A stretch of 64,000 nt of DNA from NCBI RefSeq assembly GCF_002019635.1, contig NZ_KV917372.1, positions 1,674,001-1,738,000 on the forward strand, written 5' to 3'. Shown piece by piece: positions 9,184-16,927 of the stretch. The stretch is from Metabacillus halosaccharovorans. GTDB lineage: Bacteria > Bacillota > Bacilli > Bacillales > Bacillaceae. The notes beneath the pieces are model-generated. The model was given only the letters and a program-made list of their open reading frames with translations. It made no database searches and was not told where the DNA came from. The position numbers and the translations under genes were made by a program. The stretch's first letter is position 1; the number at the start of each line of letters is the position of its first letter.

Positions 9184-9532
9184 ATTGAGTAATAAATATT
9201 CCATTCACAGCATGAAGCGTTAAGAAATGTAGTTTATTTATGTTTAGAAAATTAATAAGAATTGTATTAAAATTTAAATTAATAGGATTTAACCTTTGAA
9301 CAAGAATACCATAAAATCATTGTTTAAGGAATACATTTCAAATATTGATAATTATGTAAAAAAAACTAGTAACTACCTTTGAAAAACTCTTTATTCATGC
9401 ACAATTAATCCAAATTTCAAGTCACAGAGATATTTCTTTTAACCTTAAAGCCATTATAAATTCTTACAGAATGAACTTTGACTGGAAGGTATAAGTGCTA
9501 CAAAATTAAGTGGAATTCATAGACATAAAAAA
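9184..9532. other. AT-rich intergenic spacer, no feature recognised
   Basis: Between the MFS promoter and the tyrS terminator I see no open frame with a ribosome binding site, no repeat and no structured RNA. Confidence 0.4.
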
Positions 9533-9558
9533 GCCGCCAGATAATCATCTCTGACGGT
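9526..9558 (-). terminator. Terminator of tyrS
   Basis: On the minus strand a stem of nine base pairs including one G-U pair (ACCGTCAGA / TCTGGCGGC region) is followed by CTTTTTT. It lies 60 bases after the tyrS stop. Confidence 0.75.
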
Positions 9559-9618
9559 TCATTTATAGTAATCTTAATAAAGCCATTTATAACGTAGCAC
9601 TGAACTCTGGAAAATTTT

Positions 9619-10863
9619 TTACATAAAAAATTGCATCTTAATAAATTTACGTTTACCGACTTGAACGATTAATCCTTCTTTAACCGTTACAGATAATGTT
9701 GAATCCTCCACTTTATTCCCATCCAGCTTAACTCCCCTATTATCGATCATTCTTCGTGCTTCACTTTTAGAATTCAACAGCTTTAATTCAACAAGTAAAT
9801 CTATTATTGATACTTCCTGATTACCTTCCCAAATGACAACCGGTATATCCTCTGGCATTGCTCCTTTTTGAAATACAGAAACAAATTGGCTTTCTGCATT
9901 TTCTGCCGAGTCATTTCCGTGGTACATTCGGACAATTGTTTTAGCAAGCAGCATTTTTGCGTCTCTTGGATGTAGAATGCCATTTTGCAGCTCTGCTTTC
10001 ATTGTTGAAATTTGATTCGGTGTAAAATCGGTTACTAGTTCAAAGTATTTCATCATTAATTCATCTGGAATTGACATCGCTTTTCCGTACATTTCTTGTG
10101 GACTTTCATCAATCCCGATGTAATTTTTCTTAGATTTGGACATCTTCTCAACACCATCAAGCCCCTCTAACAAAGGCATAAGAATGGCCACTTGCTTTTC
10201 TTTCCCAAACTTTTCTTGGAAATGTCTTCCCATTAAAATATTAAAATGCTGATCTGTTCCACCTAATTCAATGTCATTTTCTAAAACAACCGAATCATAT
10301 CCTTGCATTAAAGGGTAGAAGAACTCGTGCAGTGATATCGGCTTGTTAAAAGCCATTCGCTCTTCAAAATCATCTCTTTCTAAAAGTCTTGCTACCGTTA
10401 TTTTACCAGCTAATTGAATGACATCTTCGAAATTCAAATTAGACAACCACTTGGAATTGTAGTGCAATTCCACCTTTTCCATATCGATAACCTTTGCAAA
10501 TTGCTCAAAATATGTTTTAGCATTATGCTTTACTTCTTCATCTGTTAACTGCTTTCTAGCGATAAATTTACCTGTTGGGTCACCAATTTTCCCAGTAAAA
10601 TCGCCGATAATGAGCTGAATAATATGTCCATTTTCTTGGAATTGTCTCATTTTATTTAAAACCACCGTATGACCAAGGTGAACATCAGGGGCTGATGGAT
10701 CTAAGCCTAATTTAATTTTTAATGGTCGATTTTCAACAATCGACTTAGCTATTTTGACTTCTAATTCTTCAGTGGGGATAATTTCCTGTACACCCTGACT
10801 GTATAGTTCAAGCTGCCTTTTTACTTCCAATGATTGTTCTTTCGTTAACTTCAATTCATTCAT
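9619..10863 (-). CDS. tyrS: Tyrosine--tRNA ligase (TyrZ-like)
   Basis: Charges tRNA-Tyr with tyrosine in the cytosol. The 414-residue protein shows the class I motif HLGH at residues 62-65, the tyrosine-site region GGTDQHFN near 201, KMSKS at 240-244 and a C-terminal S4 RNA-binding domain ([20 protein letters not shown]). The residues and length match the TyrZ form of Bacillus more closely than the longer TyrS form (from memory of B. subtilis). A tyrosine-specific T-box leader lies directly upstream, so expression rises when tRNA-Tyr is uncharged. The MarR gene before it recalls the ywaE-tyrZ pair of B. subtilis. Confidence 0.95.
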   Translation of the reverse strand: MNELKLTKEQSLEVKRQLELYSQGVQEIIPTEELEVKIAKSIVENRPLKIKLGLDPSAPDVHLGHTVVLNKMRQFQENGHIIQLIIGDFTGKIGDPTGKFIARKQLTDEEVKHNAKTYFEQFAKVIDMEKVELHYNSKWLSNLNFEDVIQLAGKITVARLLERDDFEERMAFNKPISLHEFFYPLMQGYDSVVLENDIELGGTDQHFNILMGRHFQEKFGKEKQVAILMPLLEGLDGVEKMSKSKKNYIGIDESPQEMYGKAMSIPDELMMKYFELVTDFTPNQISTMKAELQNGILHPRDAKMLLAKTIVRMYHGNDSAENAESQFVSVFQKGAMPEDIPVVIWEGNQEVSIIDLLVELKLLNSKSEARRMIDNRGVKLDGNKVEDSTLSVTVKEGLIVQVGKRKFIKMQFFM

Positions 10864-10892
10864 TATTATGACTCCTCCTATTTTTGAATACT

Positions 10893-11125
10893 AAAAAACC
10901 ACATCCCTAAAAAGGGACGTGGTTTTACTATTTCACGCGGTACCACCCTTGTTGAAGAATCATATTCTTCCACTCAATCGTTAACGGTTCAACCGTTCTT
11001 TGCTGCTACTTGCACCAACAAAGAAAGCTCAAGGAATGTAATTCGTGTTATCTATGCATCGATTCACACCAACCATCGACTCTCTGAAAACATTGAGATA
11101 ACGACTACTTCTTTTCCTATCTTCG
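10893..11125 (-). ncRNA. T-box leader, tyrosine-specific, upstream of tyrS
   Basis: The T-box sequence AAGGGTGGTACCGCG lies on the minus strand at 10936-10950. A terminator hairpin (ACCACGTCCC / GGGATGTGGT plus T-run) sits at 10893-10927, just before the tyrS ribosome binding site. The Stem I region contains the AGAGAGTCGATGGTTGG segment, and the specifier loop holds TAC (11038-11040), a tyrosine codon, in the context GAATTACATTCC. Uncharged tRNA-Tyr would stabilise the antiterminator. The 5' boundary is approximate. Confidence 0.93.
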
Positions 11126-11136
11126 CCTTTACATTA

Positions 11137-11658
11137 TTAAAATTCATTTTCCCTAACGACTCTTCTTAGTAAATTTGCCATTGATACTTGTTCTGACACA
11201 CTTAAACTGGAAACAATATCAACTTCACCTGTATGGAAACGTGGATACAGCTCCTCTATCACTTTCTTCCCTTTATCAGTTAACAAGACAAACGTATTTC
11301 TACGGTCTTTGTCATCACCCTTGCGATAACACAGTTCTTTTCTCTCTAGAGTGTTTGTGATGTTACTTATTGTTGCTTTTGAAACACCTGCTGATGCAGC
11401 AAGCTTCTTCGTTTCGAGAGAGTCCCATATCCATAGATCGTAAAGTATAGAAAATGAAGTCCATGAAAGACCATATTCGGACAGTATTTCCTGCTCCATT
11501 TTATTTTTCAAACCTTGTGCTACTCTATAGATATTCGTTACAACCGCAATAGCTTCCAAATTAAGAGAATCTATTGGTAACTTTGTTAAAGAGCTGATTG
11601 TATCGACCTCATCTTGTAATAACTCTCCATCTTTATTATAGATATGAATAAAACTCAC
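11137..11658 (-). CDS. MarR-family transcriptional regulator (YwaE-like)
   Basis: Winged-helix regulator. Visible features are an N-terminal dimerisation helix (IYRVAQGLKNKMEQEILSEY), the recognition helix region (LAASAGVSKATISNITNTLE) and the wing with the conserved DDKDRRN segment. An ATG exists at 11673, but the promoter at 11693-11721 would place transcription only about 14 bases before it. The GTG at 11658 has AGGGAAG at good spacing, so I use that start. A 20-bp palindrome overlaps the -35 box, which suggests autorepression. Position before the T-box and tyrS matches ywaE-tyrZ of B. subtilis. The ligand is unknown. Confidence 0.85.
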   Translation of the reverse strand: MSFIHIYNKDGELLQDEVDTISSLTKLPIDSLNLEAIAVVTNIYRVAQGLKNKMEQEILSEYGLSWTSFSILYDLWIWDSLETKKLAASAGVSKATISNITNTLERKELCYRKGDDKDRRNTFVLLTDKGKKVIEELYPRFHTGEVDIVSSLSVSEQVSMANLLRRVVRENEF

Positions 11659-11692
11659 CTGCTTCCCTAACATATTCGTTAGCTATGAAACG

Positions 11693-11730
11693 ATTTTAAC
11701 GAAAAATAATTATTTATGCAAGCATAAATA
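11693..11730 (-). promoter_or_regulatory. Promoter and palindromic operator of marR gene
   Basis: Minus-strand TTGCAT (11716-11721) and TAAAAT (11693-11698) are separated by 17 bases. The -35 box lies inside the inverted repeat TATTTATGC-AA-GCATAAATA (11711-11730), with 9-bp perfect arms. That is the expected size and symmetry for a MarR dimer site. Confidence 0.7.
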
Positions 11731-11734
11731 TTAA

Positions 11735-11769
11735 AAAAAGATCCCCCATACTCGTTGTATGGGGGATCT
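11735..11769 (-). terminator. Terminator of the AraC/Gfo-Idh operon
   Basis: A 13-bp perfect stem AGATCCCCCATAC / GTATGGGGGATCT with a 5-base loop is followed on the minus strand by a T-run. It lies 12 bases after the last oxidoreductase gene. Confidence 0.9.
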
Positions 11770-11780
11770 ACCGCTTACGC

Positions 11781-12872
11781 TTATTTAACTTGAGCTTGAT
11801 GTTCCGACACAACAATGGCTTGCTCTTGTGCAAGCAGGCACAATTCAGCAGCTTTAAAAGCATGAGCCTGTGTCATCGCTGATTCTGTTCTGTTCAAACA
11901 ATCCAGAATTAATTGCCCGAAGAACGGATATCCAACTTTACCTGATACATTGAAATGTTGTTCTCCGTCTTTATTAACTAAATAAACATGATTACCGTTT
12001 TGTTCTCTTGCAAGATCAACATATTTGCGAATCTCAATTGTTCCTTCAGTTCCAATAATAAAAGTTCTTCCGTCTCCCCATGTACTTAATCCATCAGGTG
12101 TAAACCAATCTACACGGAAATAATTCGTAGCACCATTATCTCCAACCAGTGTCGCATCTCCATAATCATCCAGCTCAGGATATTGACTATTATGATAGTT
12201 GGCTATTTTACTATGCAAAATCTTTGCATCCTGACAGCCGGCATAAAATAAAAATTGCTCAATCTGGTGACTGCCTATATCGCATAAGATGCCGCCATAT
12301 TGCTCTTTCTTAAAAAACCAATCTGGCCGGCTTGCTGCATTTAATCGGTGTGGACCAAATCCGGTAACTTGTATAACACGACCGATAGCTCCACTCTCAA
12401 TTAGTTCTCCGGCAAAAACCGCTCCTTCGACATGAAGACGCTCACTGTAATACACCATATACCTCTGTCCGGTTTGCTCGACTACTTCCTTTGCTTCTTC
12501 CAATTGTTTCATTGAAGTGAACGGTGTTTTATCTGTAAAGTAATCTTTCTCGGCTTTCATCACTTGAATACCAAGATCACTGCGTTTTGAAGGAATCGCC
12601 GCTCCTGCGACAAGCTTAATATCTGGATCAGATAAAATTTCCTCTAGCGACTCAGCTGGCATTACTTCTGGAAATGCCTTAACAAACTGAGCTACTTTTT
12701 CCGAATCAGAGTCATAAACCCACTTTAATGTGGCACCTGCTTCTACTAATCCATTGCACATTCCATAAATATGACCATGATCAAGACAGGCTGCAGCAAA
12801 TTGAAATTCTCCTTTTTCCACGACAGGATTTGGTTTCCCCTTTGGTGCATAGTTCATACCATCCTTTGACAT
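11781..12872 (-). CDS. Gfo/Idh/MocA-family oxidoreductase (downstream copy)
   Basis: NAD(P)-dependent sugar or cyclitol dehydrogenase family, 363 residues. The N-terminal Rossmann region is atypical: it starts QFAAACLDHGHIYGMCNGLV instead of the usual GxGxxG, so cofactor binding may differ. The EKP motif of the family appears as TDKTPFTSMKQLEEAK. The C-terminal beta-sheet domain carries GGILCDIGSHQIEQFLFYAG, including the conserved Asp/His pair. It is the last gene of a four-gene operon with a second oxidoreductase, a TIM-barrel isomerase and an AraC regulator, and overlaps none of them. Pathway and substrate are not recognisable. Confidence 0.85.
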   Translation of the reverse strand: MSKDGMNYAPKGKPNPVVEKGEFQFAAACLDHGHIYGMCNGLVEAGATLKWVYDSDSEKVAQFVKAFPEVMPAESLEEILSDPDIKLVAGAAIPSKRSDLGIQVMKAEKDYFTDKTPFTSMKQLEEAKEVVEQTGQRYMVYYSERLHVEGAVFAGELIESGAIGRVIQVTGFGPHRLNAASRPDWFFKKEQYGGILCDIGSHQIEQFLFYAGCQDAKILHSKIANYHNSQYPELDDYGDATLVGDNGATNYFRVDWFTPDGLSTWGDGRTFIIGTEGTIEIRKYVDLAREQNGNHVYLVNKDGEQHFNVSGKVGYPFFGQLILDCLNRTESAMTQAHAFKAAELCLLAQEQAIVVSEHQAQVK

Positions 12873-12888
12873 CTATGATTCTCCTCTC

Positions 12889-14052
12889 TTAATGTGTTCC
12901 CGACACATCTAAAGTCATTTTTGTTACATTCTTTTTTTGGAAAGTAGATTGGTTTATTTTTTCCTGCAGCTTCTCATAAAAGAGATCAGCATCAATTGGC
13001 AATTCAACAGGCTCGTTTAACCATGAAGATAAATAGATCGCATTTGAAATCTCAAGACCTTTGATTCCCTCTTCACCAGGTGCCAATAACGGGGTGCCTT
13101 TCAAAATTGAATCAATCCAGTTTTGAATAATCCCTTGATGATCAGTGCTATTCCCATTTATTGGGACATCTATGGTCCAGCATTCAGGACTTCCAAATCC
13201 ACCTTTATATGTCGCATTAAATTCACGTTCTGATTGAGTTAGACGATAAAAGGATAGTTTATTATTTTCGACCACCATTTTTCCGCGATCACCGACAATT
13301 TCAAAACGATTTGTGCCAGGAGCTTCACCTGTTGATGTAATGAATACACCTGTTGCACCATTTTCATATTCTACGTATGCTGTAATATCATCTTCGACTT
13401 CAATATCATGGTATTTTCCATTATGGCAAAAGGCGTGCACTCGCTTTGGCATAAGCCCTGTTGTCCACTGCCACAAATCCAGCTGATGTGGAGCTTGATT
13501 TAATAATACGCCGCCTCCCTCACCTTGCCAGGTTGCCCGCCATTCACTTGAATCATAATAACTTTGAGAGCGGTACCAATCTGTGATAATCCAATTCGTA
13601 CGTTTTATCTCACCCAGTTCACCGGACAGTATAAGGCTTCGTAATTTTTGATAAATGGGATTTGTCCGTTGATTATACATGATACTATAGACTTTTCCGC
13701 TCTCTTTTGCTGCTTTGTTCATCTCTGCTACATCTTTTGTATAAACACCTGCTGGTTTTTCAATAAGCACATGCATTCCTTTGGAGAATGCCTTGATTGC
13801 TAGGTTTGGATGATCATAATGCGGTGTTGAGATAAGAATAGCATCTATACCTGATTCATTTAAAAATGCCTCCTCATCAAGATATGTTTGTACATTACCT
13901 GATGAATAGCGAGAAATCACATTGAGCTGCTCTTGGTTCGGATCACATATTGCTTTCAGGGTTGCTCCTTCAATTTTCCCATCTATTAAAAGCTTTGCGT
14001 GTGAACTCCCCATATTTCCAATACCAATAATCCCTACTTTAATTAATGTCAT
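12889..14052 (-). CDS. Gfo/Idh/MocA-family oxidoreductase (upstream copy)
   Basis: 387-residue dehydrogenase with a classical dinucleotide fold: GIIGIGNMGSSHAKLL at the N-terminus, the EKP motif in HVLIEKPAGVYTKDVAEM and the catalytic-domain segment GGVLLNQAPHQLDLWQW with the conserved His. Members oxidise a ring hydroxyl of sugars or inositols using NAD(P). It is 17 bases upstream of a second, divergent family member. Paired Gfo/Idh enzymes with a TIM-barrel isomerase are common in oxidation-first sugar pathways, for example 3-keto-sugar intermediates. That pathway link is inference. Confidence 0.9.
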   Translation of the reverse strand: MTLIKVGIIGIGNMGSSHAKLLIDGKIEGATLKAICDPNQEQLNVISRYSSGNVQTYLDEEAFLNESGIDAILISTPHYDHPNLAIKAFSKGMHVLIEKPAGVYTKDVAEMNKAAKESGKVYSIMYNQRTNPIYQKLRSLILSGELGEIKRTNWIITDWYRSQSYYDSSEWRATWQGEGGGVLLNQAPHQLDLWQWTTGLMPKRVHAFCHNGKYHDIEVEDDITAYVEYENGATGVFITSTGEAPGTNRFEIVGDRGKMVVENNKLSFYRLTQSEREFNATYKGGFGSPECWTIDVPINGNSTDHQGIIQNWIDSILKGTPLLAPGEEGIKGLEISNAIYLSSWLNEPVELPIDADLFYEKLQEKINQSTFQKKNVTKMTLDVSGTH

Positions 14053-14072
14053 CTCTTACACCTCAGATTCTC

Positions 14073-14831
14073 TTAATTTATTTTTCTAGCAAATTCCTGT
14101 AAGTTTCTTAAGCTGATTTCCAAGCTTTCTAATGGAGAACGTTTACATATGTCCTGCTCAACTGCATACCATTCTATACCATTTGCTTTACCCCATTGCA
14201 GAATAGGGATAAAGTCAATTACACCTGTTCCTACTTCTGCAAAGGTTTGACGTGCATCATTTGTCATATCTTTCAAATGGATAATTGGCATACGATTTGC
14301 ATAAGGAGTAAGATATTCCAATGGATCCTTACCAGCCTTTTTTATCCAATACACATCAATTTCTGCAAGGATATGGTTATCATTTGCGGGATTAAGCAGG
14401 TAGTGAAGTCCATCCTGCCCCTCAATTTCGATATCAAATTCAAATGCATGATTATGATAGGAAATACGTTGTTCAGGTGCATCTTTTGCGATGTGATTTA
14501 ATCGTCTCTTTACTTCCTTAAATCCTTCTGCATGATGTAACTCTTTTGGAATAGATGGAAGGATAATATCTTTTGTTTCATAAAGTTTCGCTTCTTTTAT
14601 TACACCATCAAGGTCATTTGTTAAACGATCTAATGATATATGCATTCCTGCTGCTTGCAAGTTATTTTCCTTTAAAGCAAAGGCTACTTCTTGTTGATCA
14701 TAATTCTCTGGCAAAGCAGAAATTTGCACACCTTCCCAGCCCATCTCCTTAAGGACTTTAAATAACGGAATGATGCCTTCTTTTAACTCTTCACGTAATG
14801 TATATAATTGTGCTGCAAATTTATAAGCCAT
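14073..14831 (-). CDS. Sugar phosphate isomerase/epimerase-like TIM-barrel protein
   Basis: 252-residue protein of the xylose-isomerase-like AP endonuclease 2 fold. Metal-site residues are visible in ISYHNHAFEFDI, AEIDVYWIKKAG (Glu/Asp), IIHLKDMTND (His/Asp) and GTGVIDFIPILQ with the later Glu in WYAVEQD. These enzymes interconvert ketoses and epimers or cleave 3-keto-glycosides with a divalent metal. It lies between the AraC regulator and two dehydrogenases in one operon, with gaps of about 15-20 bases. The combination resembles the B. subtilis yfiF/yfiH/yfiI group (from memory). Confidence 0.85.
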   Translation of the reverse strand: MAYKFAAQLYTLREELKEGIIPLFKVLKEMGWEGVQISALPENYDQQEVAFALKENNLQAAGMHISLDRLTNDLDGVIKEAKLYETKDIILPSIPKELHHAEGFKEVKRRLNHIAKDAPEQRISYHNHAFEFDIEIEGQDGLHYLLNPANDNHILAEIDVYWIKKAGKDPLEYLTPYANRMPIIHLKDMTNDARQTFAEVGTGVIDFIPILQWGKANGIEWYAVEQDICKRSPLESLEISLRNLQEFARKIN

Positions 14832-14845
14832 ACCTTACCACTTCC

Positions 14846-15745
14846 TTACTGATGATTTAATCGCAATTTCCGGTATTCCTTTGCAGTTACACCCACTTTT
14901 TCGCGAAAATATCGACTAAAATGGGTGGGACTCTCAAAACCGGATTCATACCCAACATCCTTCAACGGTTTAAGCGGTTTCATTTCAAGTAAATATTTTG
15001 CCTGTGTGAGCCTGCATTCCATCACAAATTCCATCACCGTATAGCCTGTCATCATTTTAAATACTTTAGAGACATAGGATCTGCTTAAATTTAAATTATC
15101 TGCAACACTCTGTAAGGTCACCCTTCCCATATAGTGCTGTTGAAGATAGAGTGCAATGTTTTCGGCATGCAGGGTTTTATCTTCTTTTTGATCAGGAATT
15201 TCAATCGAATTCATTTGTCCAAGCCTATGTACAATGTTTAACGCATGAAGTAATAGTATTTTCATCTCAGTCTCATCTTGTAAGGTAGGTTTTTTAGCTG
15301 TTTTCTTTAATGTAGCCAAACGGCCAAAAACCCTCTCTAATTCCTTTGATTCCCCATTTTCATTCGTCCGGATTAAACAATTATGCAGTGTTTGAAAGGT
15401 ATCCAGTAAATACATACTGCCCATTTCCGTAAGAAGACCTTTAATCCAAACAGGAGAAAACTGAATCACACTCCGAACATATTCGCTTGTTGGATTAACA
15501 TGTGGTTTATGTAATGTTAATCCATCCATGACAATAATGTCACCAGGCTCCAAATCATAAATTTGGTTATGAATTAAATATCTGCATTCTCCACCATGGA
15601 AAAAATAAATTTCATAATCCTGATGAGAATGATAAGAAAAGCTGTACTCCCCATTCCATTTTTGTCGATAGCTTGCTGACAGCATCTCATTCAATACCTC
15701 CAATGGAACTAACCTTATTATAGTGAAATCATTCGGTTCATTCAT
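14846..15745 (-). CDS. AraC-family transcriptional regulator with cupin sensor
   Basis: 299 residues. The N-terminal cupin-like domain includes YSFSYHSHQDYEIYFFHGGE and LEPGDIIVMDGLTLHKPHVN, and usually binds a sugar. The C-terminal double helix-turn-helix includes VTLQSVADNLNLSRSYVSKV and ESPTHFSRYFREKVGVTAKE, the AraC signature. As the first gene of the operon it probably activates the isomerase and dehydrogenase genes behind it. The start codon has no perfect Shine-Dalgarno. Operator-like sequences lie at 15808-15821 and 15933-15947. Confidence 0.9.
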   Translation of the reverse strand: MNEPNDFTIIRLVPLEVLNEMLSASYRQKWNGEYSFSYHSHQDYEIYFFHGGECRYLIHNQIYDLEPGDIIVMDGLTLHKPHVNPTSEYVRSVIQFSPVWIKGLLTEMGSMYLLDTFQTLHNCLIRTNENGESKELERVFGRLATLKKTAKKPTLQDETEMKILLLHALNIVHRLGQMNSIEIPDQKEDKTLHAENIALYLQQHYMGRVTLQSVADNLNLSRSYVSKVFKMMTGYTVMEFVMECRLTQAKYLLEMKPLKPLKDVGYESGFESPTHFSRYFREKVGVTAKEYRKLRLNHQ

Positions 15746-15807
15746 CGTCTCATATTATCTTGTTTTCTCTTAAAATTATCTGAGAGTCTTTTGGTACTAT
15801 TTATTAG

Positions 15808-15821
15808 TTAAACGTTTTCAA
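15808..15821. promoter_or_regulatory. cre-like sequence upstream of araC-type gene
   Basis: TTAAACGTTTTCAA reads TTGAAAACGTTTAA on the other strand: central CG and TGAAAA arm as in CcpA boxes, but the outer C is missing. It lies 63 bases upstream of the AraC start. TTGAAAACGATTAAC near 59698 is very similar. Confidence 0.4.
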
Positions 15822-15932
15822 AAGAAACCCTTCAAATAAAAAAAACTTTGCCTCTTCTCACTTCAATTTTTTAACACGATTACACTATTTACTTTCCAGT
15901 AATGAATAAATATCCATATTTTTCTACTTGTT

Positions 15933-15947
15933 AGGAAACGTTTTCCA
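15933..15947. promoter_or_regulatory. Second operator-like inverted repeat
   Basis: AGGAAACGTTTTCCA is a near-palindrome centred on AACGTT, between the AraC gene and the divergent 49-residue gene. It could serve either promoter. Confidence 0.4.
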
Positions 15948-16001
15948 ATGTTATTAATGTCAATTATAGGATAATCTTTTGCAGAGAAAGAGGGCTTGAC
16001 A

Positions 16002-16151
16002 ATGAAGGTTGGTGATGTGGTTTTTTATGAATCAAAACTTTACAGAATCGTCCACATTTACGATAGTGGATATTGCGAAATTAAGAAAGAGGATAGTATT
16101 TATGAGGTTATGTTGGTTAAGATGTCAGAGCTGTGTGTTCCTAATATTTGA
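16002..16151 (+). CDS. 49-residue hypothetical protein
   Basis: A small open frame starts with ATG nine bases after AAAGAGGG and ends with TGA at 16149. The product is compact and beta-rich: MKVGDVVFYESKLYRIVHIY, then a charged turn and VMLVKMSELCVPNI, with two cysteines. The KVGDVV...LYRIVHIYDSG pattern resembles small Bacillus hypothetical proteins that look like single SH3/KOW-like barrels (from memory, no named family). It is transcribed alone and divergently from the AraC operon. The good ribosome binding site and coding-like composition support a real gene. Confidence 0.65.
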   Translation: MKVGDVVFYESKLYRIVHIYDSGYCEIKKEDSIYEVMLVKMSELCVPNI

Positions 16152-16220
16152 ATCAACTATTTAAAGAGAGACGGTCAAAAAACATCAGTCCCTTATTAGA
16201 AACTGATGCTTAGTTTGGAT

Positions 16221-16649
16221 TTACAACCCGATTTGACGATTTTCTTCTTCCAAAAATTGCTGAAATGTATTTAATATTCGAGTAGGATGAGTACTGAGTA
16301 GTTCAATATAATGACGTTGGCGATGACGATCTAGTACTCTGCTTTTTTCTACTCTTTCCTTCATATATGCAATGCTAACTTTATGAATTTCCTTTGCGGA
16401 ATATCTGACTTCTTTTTGAAAAGCAAATCCTAAAGCCCCTACGACAGCAAATATAAGTGTAGATATGAACATTTCTCGGCTCCAAGGAGTGAAGAAAATT
16501 AAGCTAAGTAAATTCACAATTGAGATTGGGATAATGAGAATAGCTAAAAACGAATATTTTCTCGTTTTCTTCATAATAGGTAGTGTTAATTTTTGAATTT
16601 CTTCTATTTCTCTTTCCACATATCGGGGTATATTTGTAAACATCTTCAA
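16221..16649 (-). CDS. Two-helix membrane protein under Mn riboswitch (possibly DUF5392/YwnF-like)
   Basis: 142-residue protein from the TTG at 16649, seven bases after GGGAGG. A longer in-frame reading to 16775 would translate the riboswitch, so it is rejected. The product starts MKMFTNIPRYVEREIEEIQK, has two adjacent hydrophobic helices (FLAILIIPISIVNLLSLIFF and MFISTLIFAVVGALGFAF) and ends in a charged helical tail ending EEENRQIGL. Size and layout recall YwnF-type DUF5392 proteins, but that is a tentative match. A manganese-sensing riboswitch with its own promoter lies directly upstream, so synthesis should rise with Mn2+. A role in manganese efflux or tolerance is inference from this control. 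Confidence 0.75.
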   Translation of the reverse strand: MKMFTNIPRYVEREIEEIQKLTLPIMKKTRKYSFLAILIIPISIVNLLSLIFFTPWSREMFISTLIFAVVGALGFAFQKEVRYSAKEIHKVSIAYMKERVEKSRVLDRHRQRHYIELLSTHPTRILNTFQQFLEEENRQIGL

Positions 16650-16670
16650 CTGTATTCCTCCCTTTGAAAA

Positions 16671-16747
16671 TGAAAATGGCCTATACACTTGGTATAGGCC
16701 ATTTTCATGTATACAAATAGACCTATACCAAGTTGGTTGGTAAGGTC
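16671..16747 (-). promoter_or_regulatory. Expression platform of Mn riboswitch: three competing hairpins
   Basis: A 16-bp terminator-like stem, TGAAAATGGCCTATAC (16671-16686) with GTATAGGCCATTTTCA (16692-16707), stands just before the ribosome binding site. The segment at 16722-16733 can pair over 12 bp with 16687-16698 and break that stem. The same segment is otherwise held in a hairpin at 16720-16747 (GACCT, TACCAA / TTGGTA, AGGTC with one bulge) that also consumes the 3' strand of the aptamer P1 helix. With Mn2+ bound, P1 forms, the antiterminator segment is freed and the gene is on. The pairing is seen directly; the on-direction is inferred. Confidence 0.8.
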
Positions 16748-16831
16748 TCGCTAACAACATTTTTGTTGCCAACAAAGCCGAGAGTTTAATACTCCGTAAT
16801 GACGACTTTGCTGTAAAAGCTACTCCCCTTA
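16741..16831 (-). ncRNA. yybP-ykoY manganese riboswitch aptamer
   Basis: The minus-strand RNA contains the hallmark 5' segment AAGGGGAGUAGC, the loop AAAGUCGUCAUUACGG, the strand CGGCUUUGUUGGCAACA and the 3' hallmark AGCGAGACCUUACC. P1 pairs UAAGG (16827-16831) with CCUUA (16741-16745). This agrees closely with the yybP-ykoY class, known to bind Mn2+ and usually found before MntP, TerC-like proteins or P-type ATPases. Here it precedes a small two-helix membrane protein. Confidence 0.95.
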
Positions 16832-16873
16832 AAAAGGATGTATTAATTAGTTAAACTATTGAACTATATATTT

Positions 16874-16902
16874 ATTTTATATTATTATTAGATATTGGTC
16901 AA
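16874..16902 (-). promoter_or_regulatory. SigA promoter of the riboswitch transcript
   Basis: Minus-strand TTGACC and TAAAAT are separated by exactly 17 bases. The predicted transcription start lies about 35 bases upstream of the aptamer. Confidence 0.75.
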
Positions 16903-16927
16903 CTTTCATTTCTCTAATTTTGCTCAA

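Noticed and set aside
10893-11125. S-box or other riboswitch before tyrS
   Set aside because: The AAGGGTGGTACCGCG sequence and TAC specifier identify a T-box.
16650-16775. N-terminal extension of the two-helix membrane protein to an ATG at 16775
   Set aside because: This stretch is the 3' part of the Mn riboswitch and its hairpins; the translated residues look random and the TTG at 16649 has the ribosome binding site.
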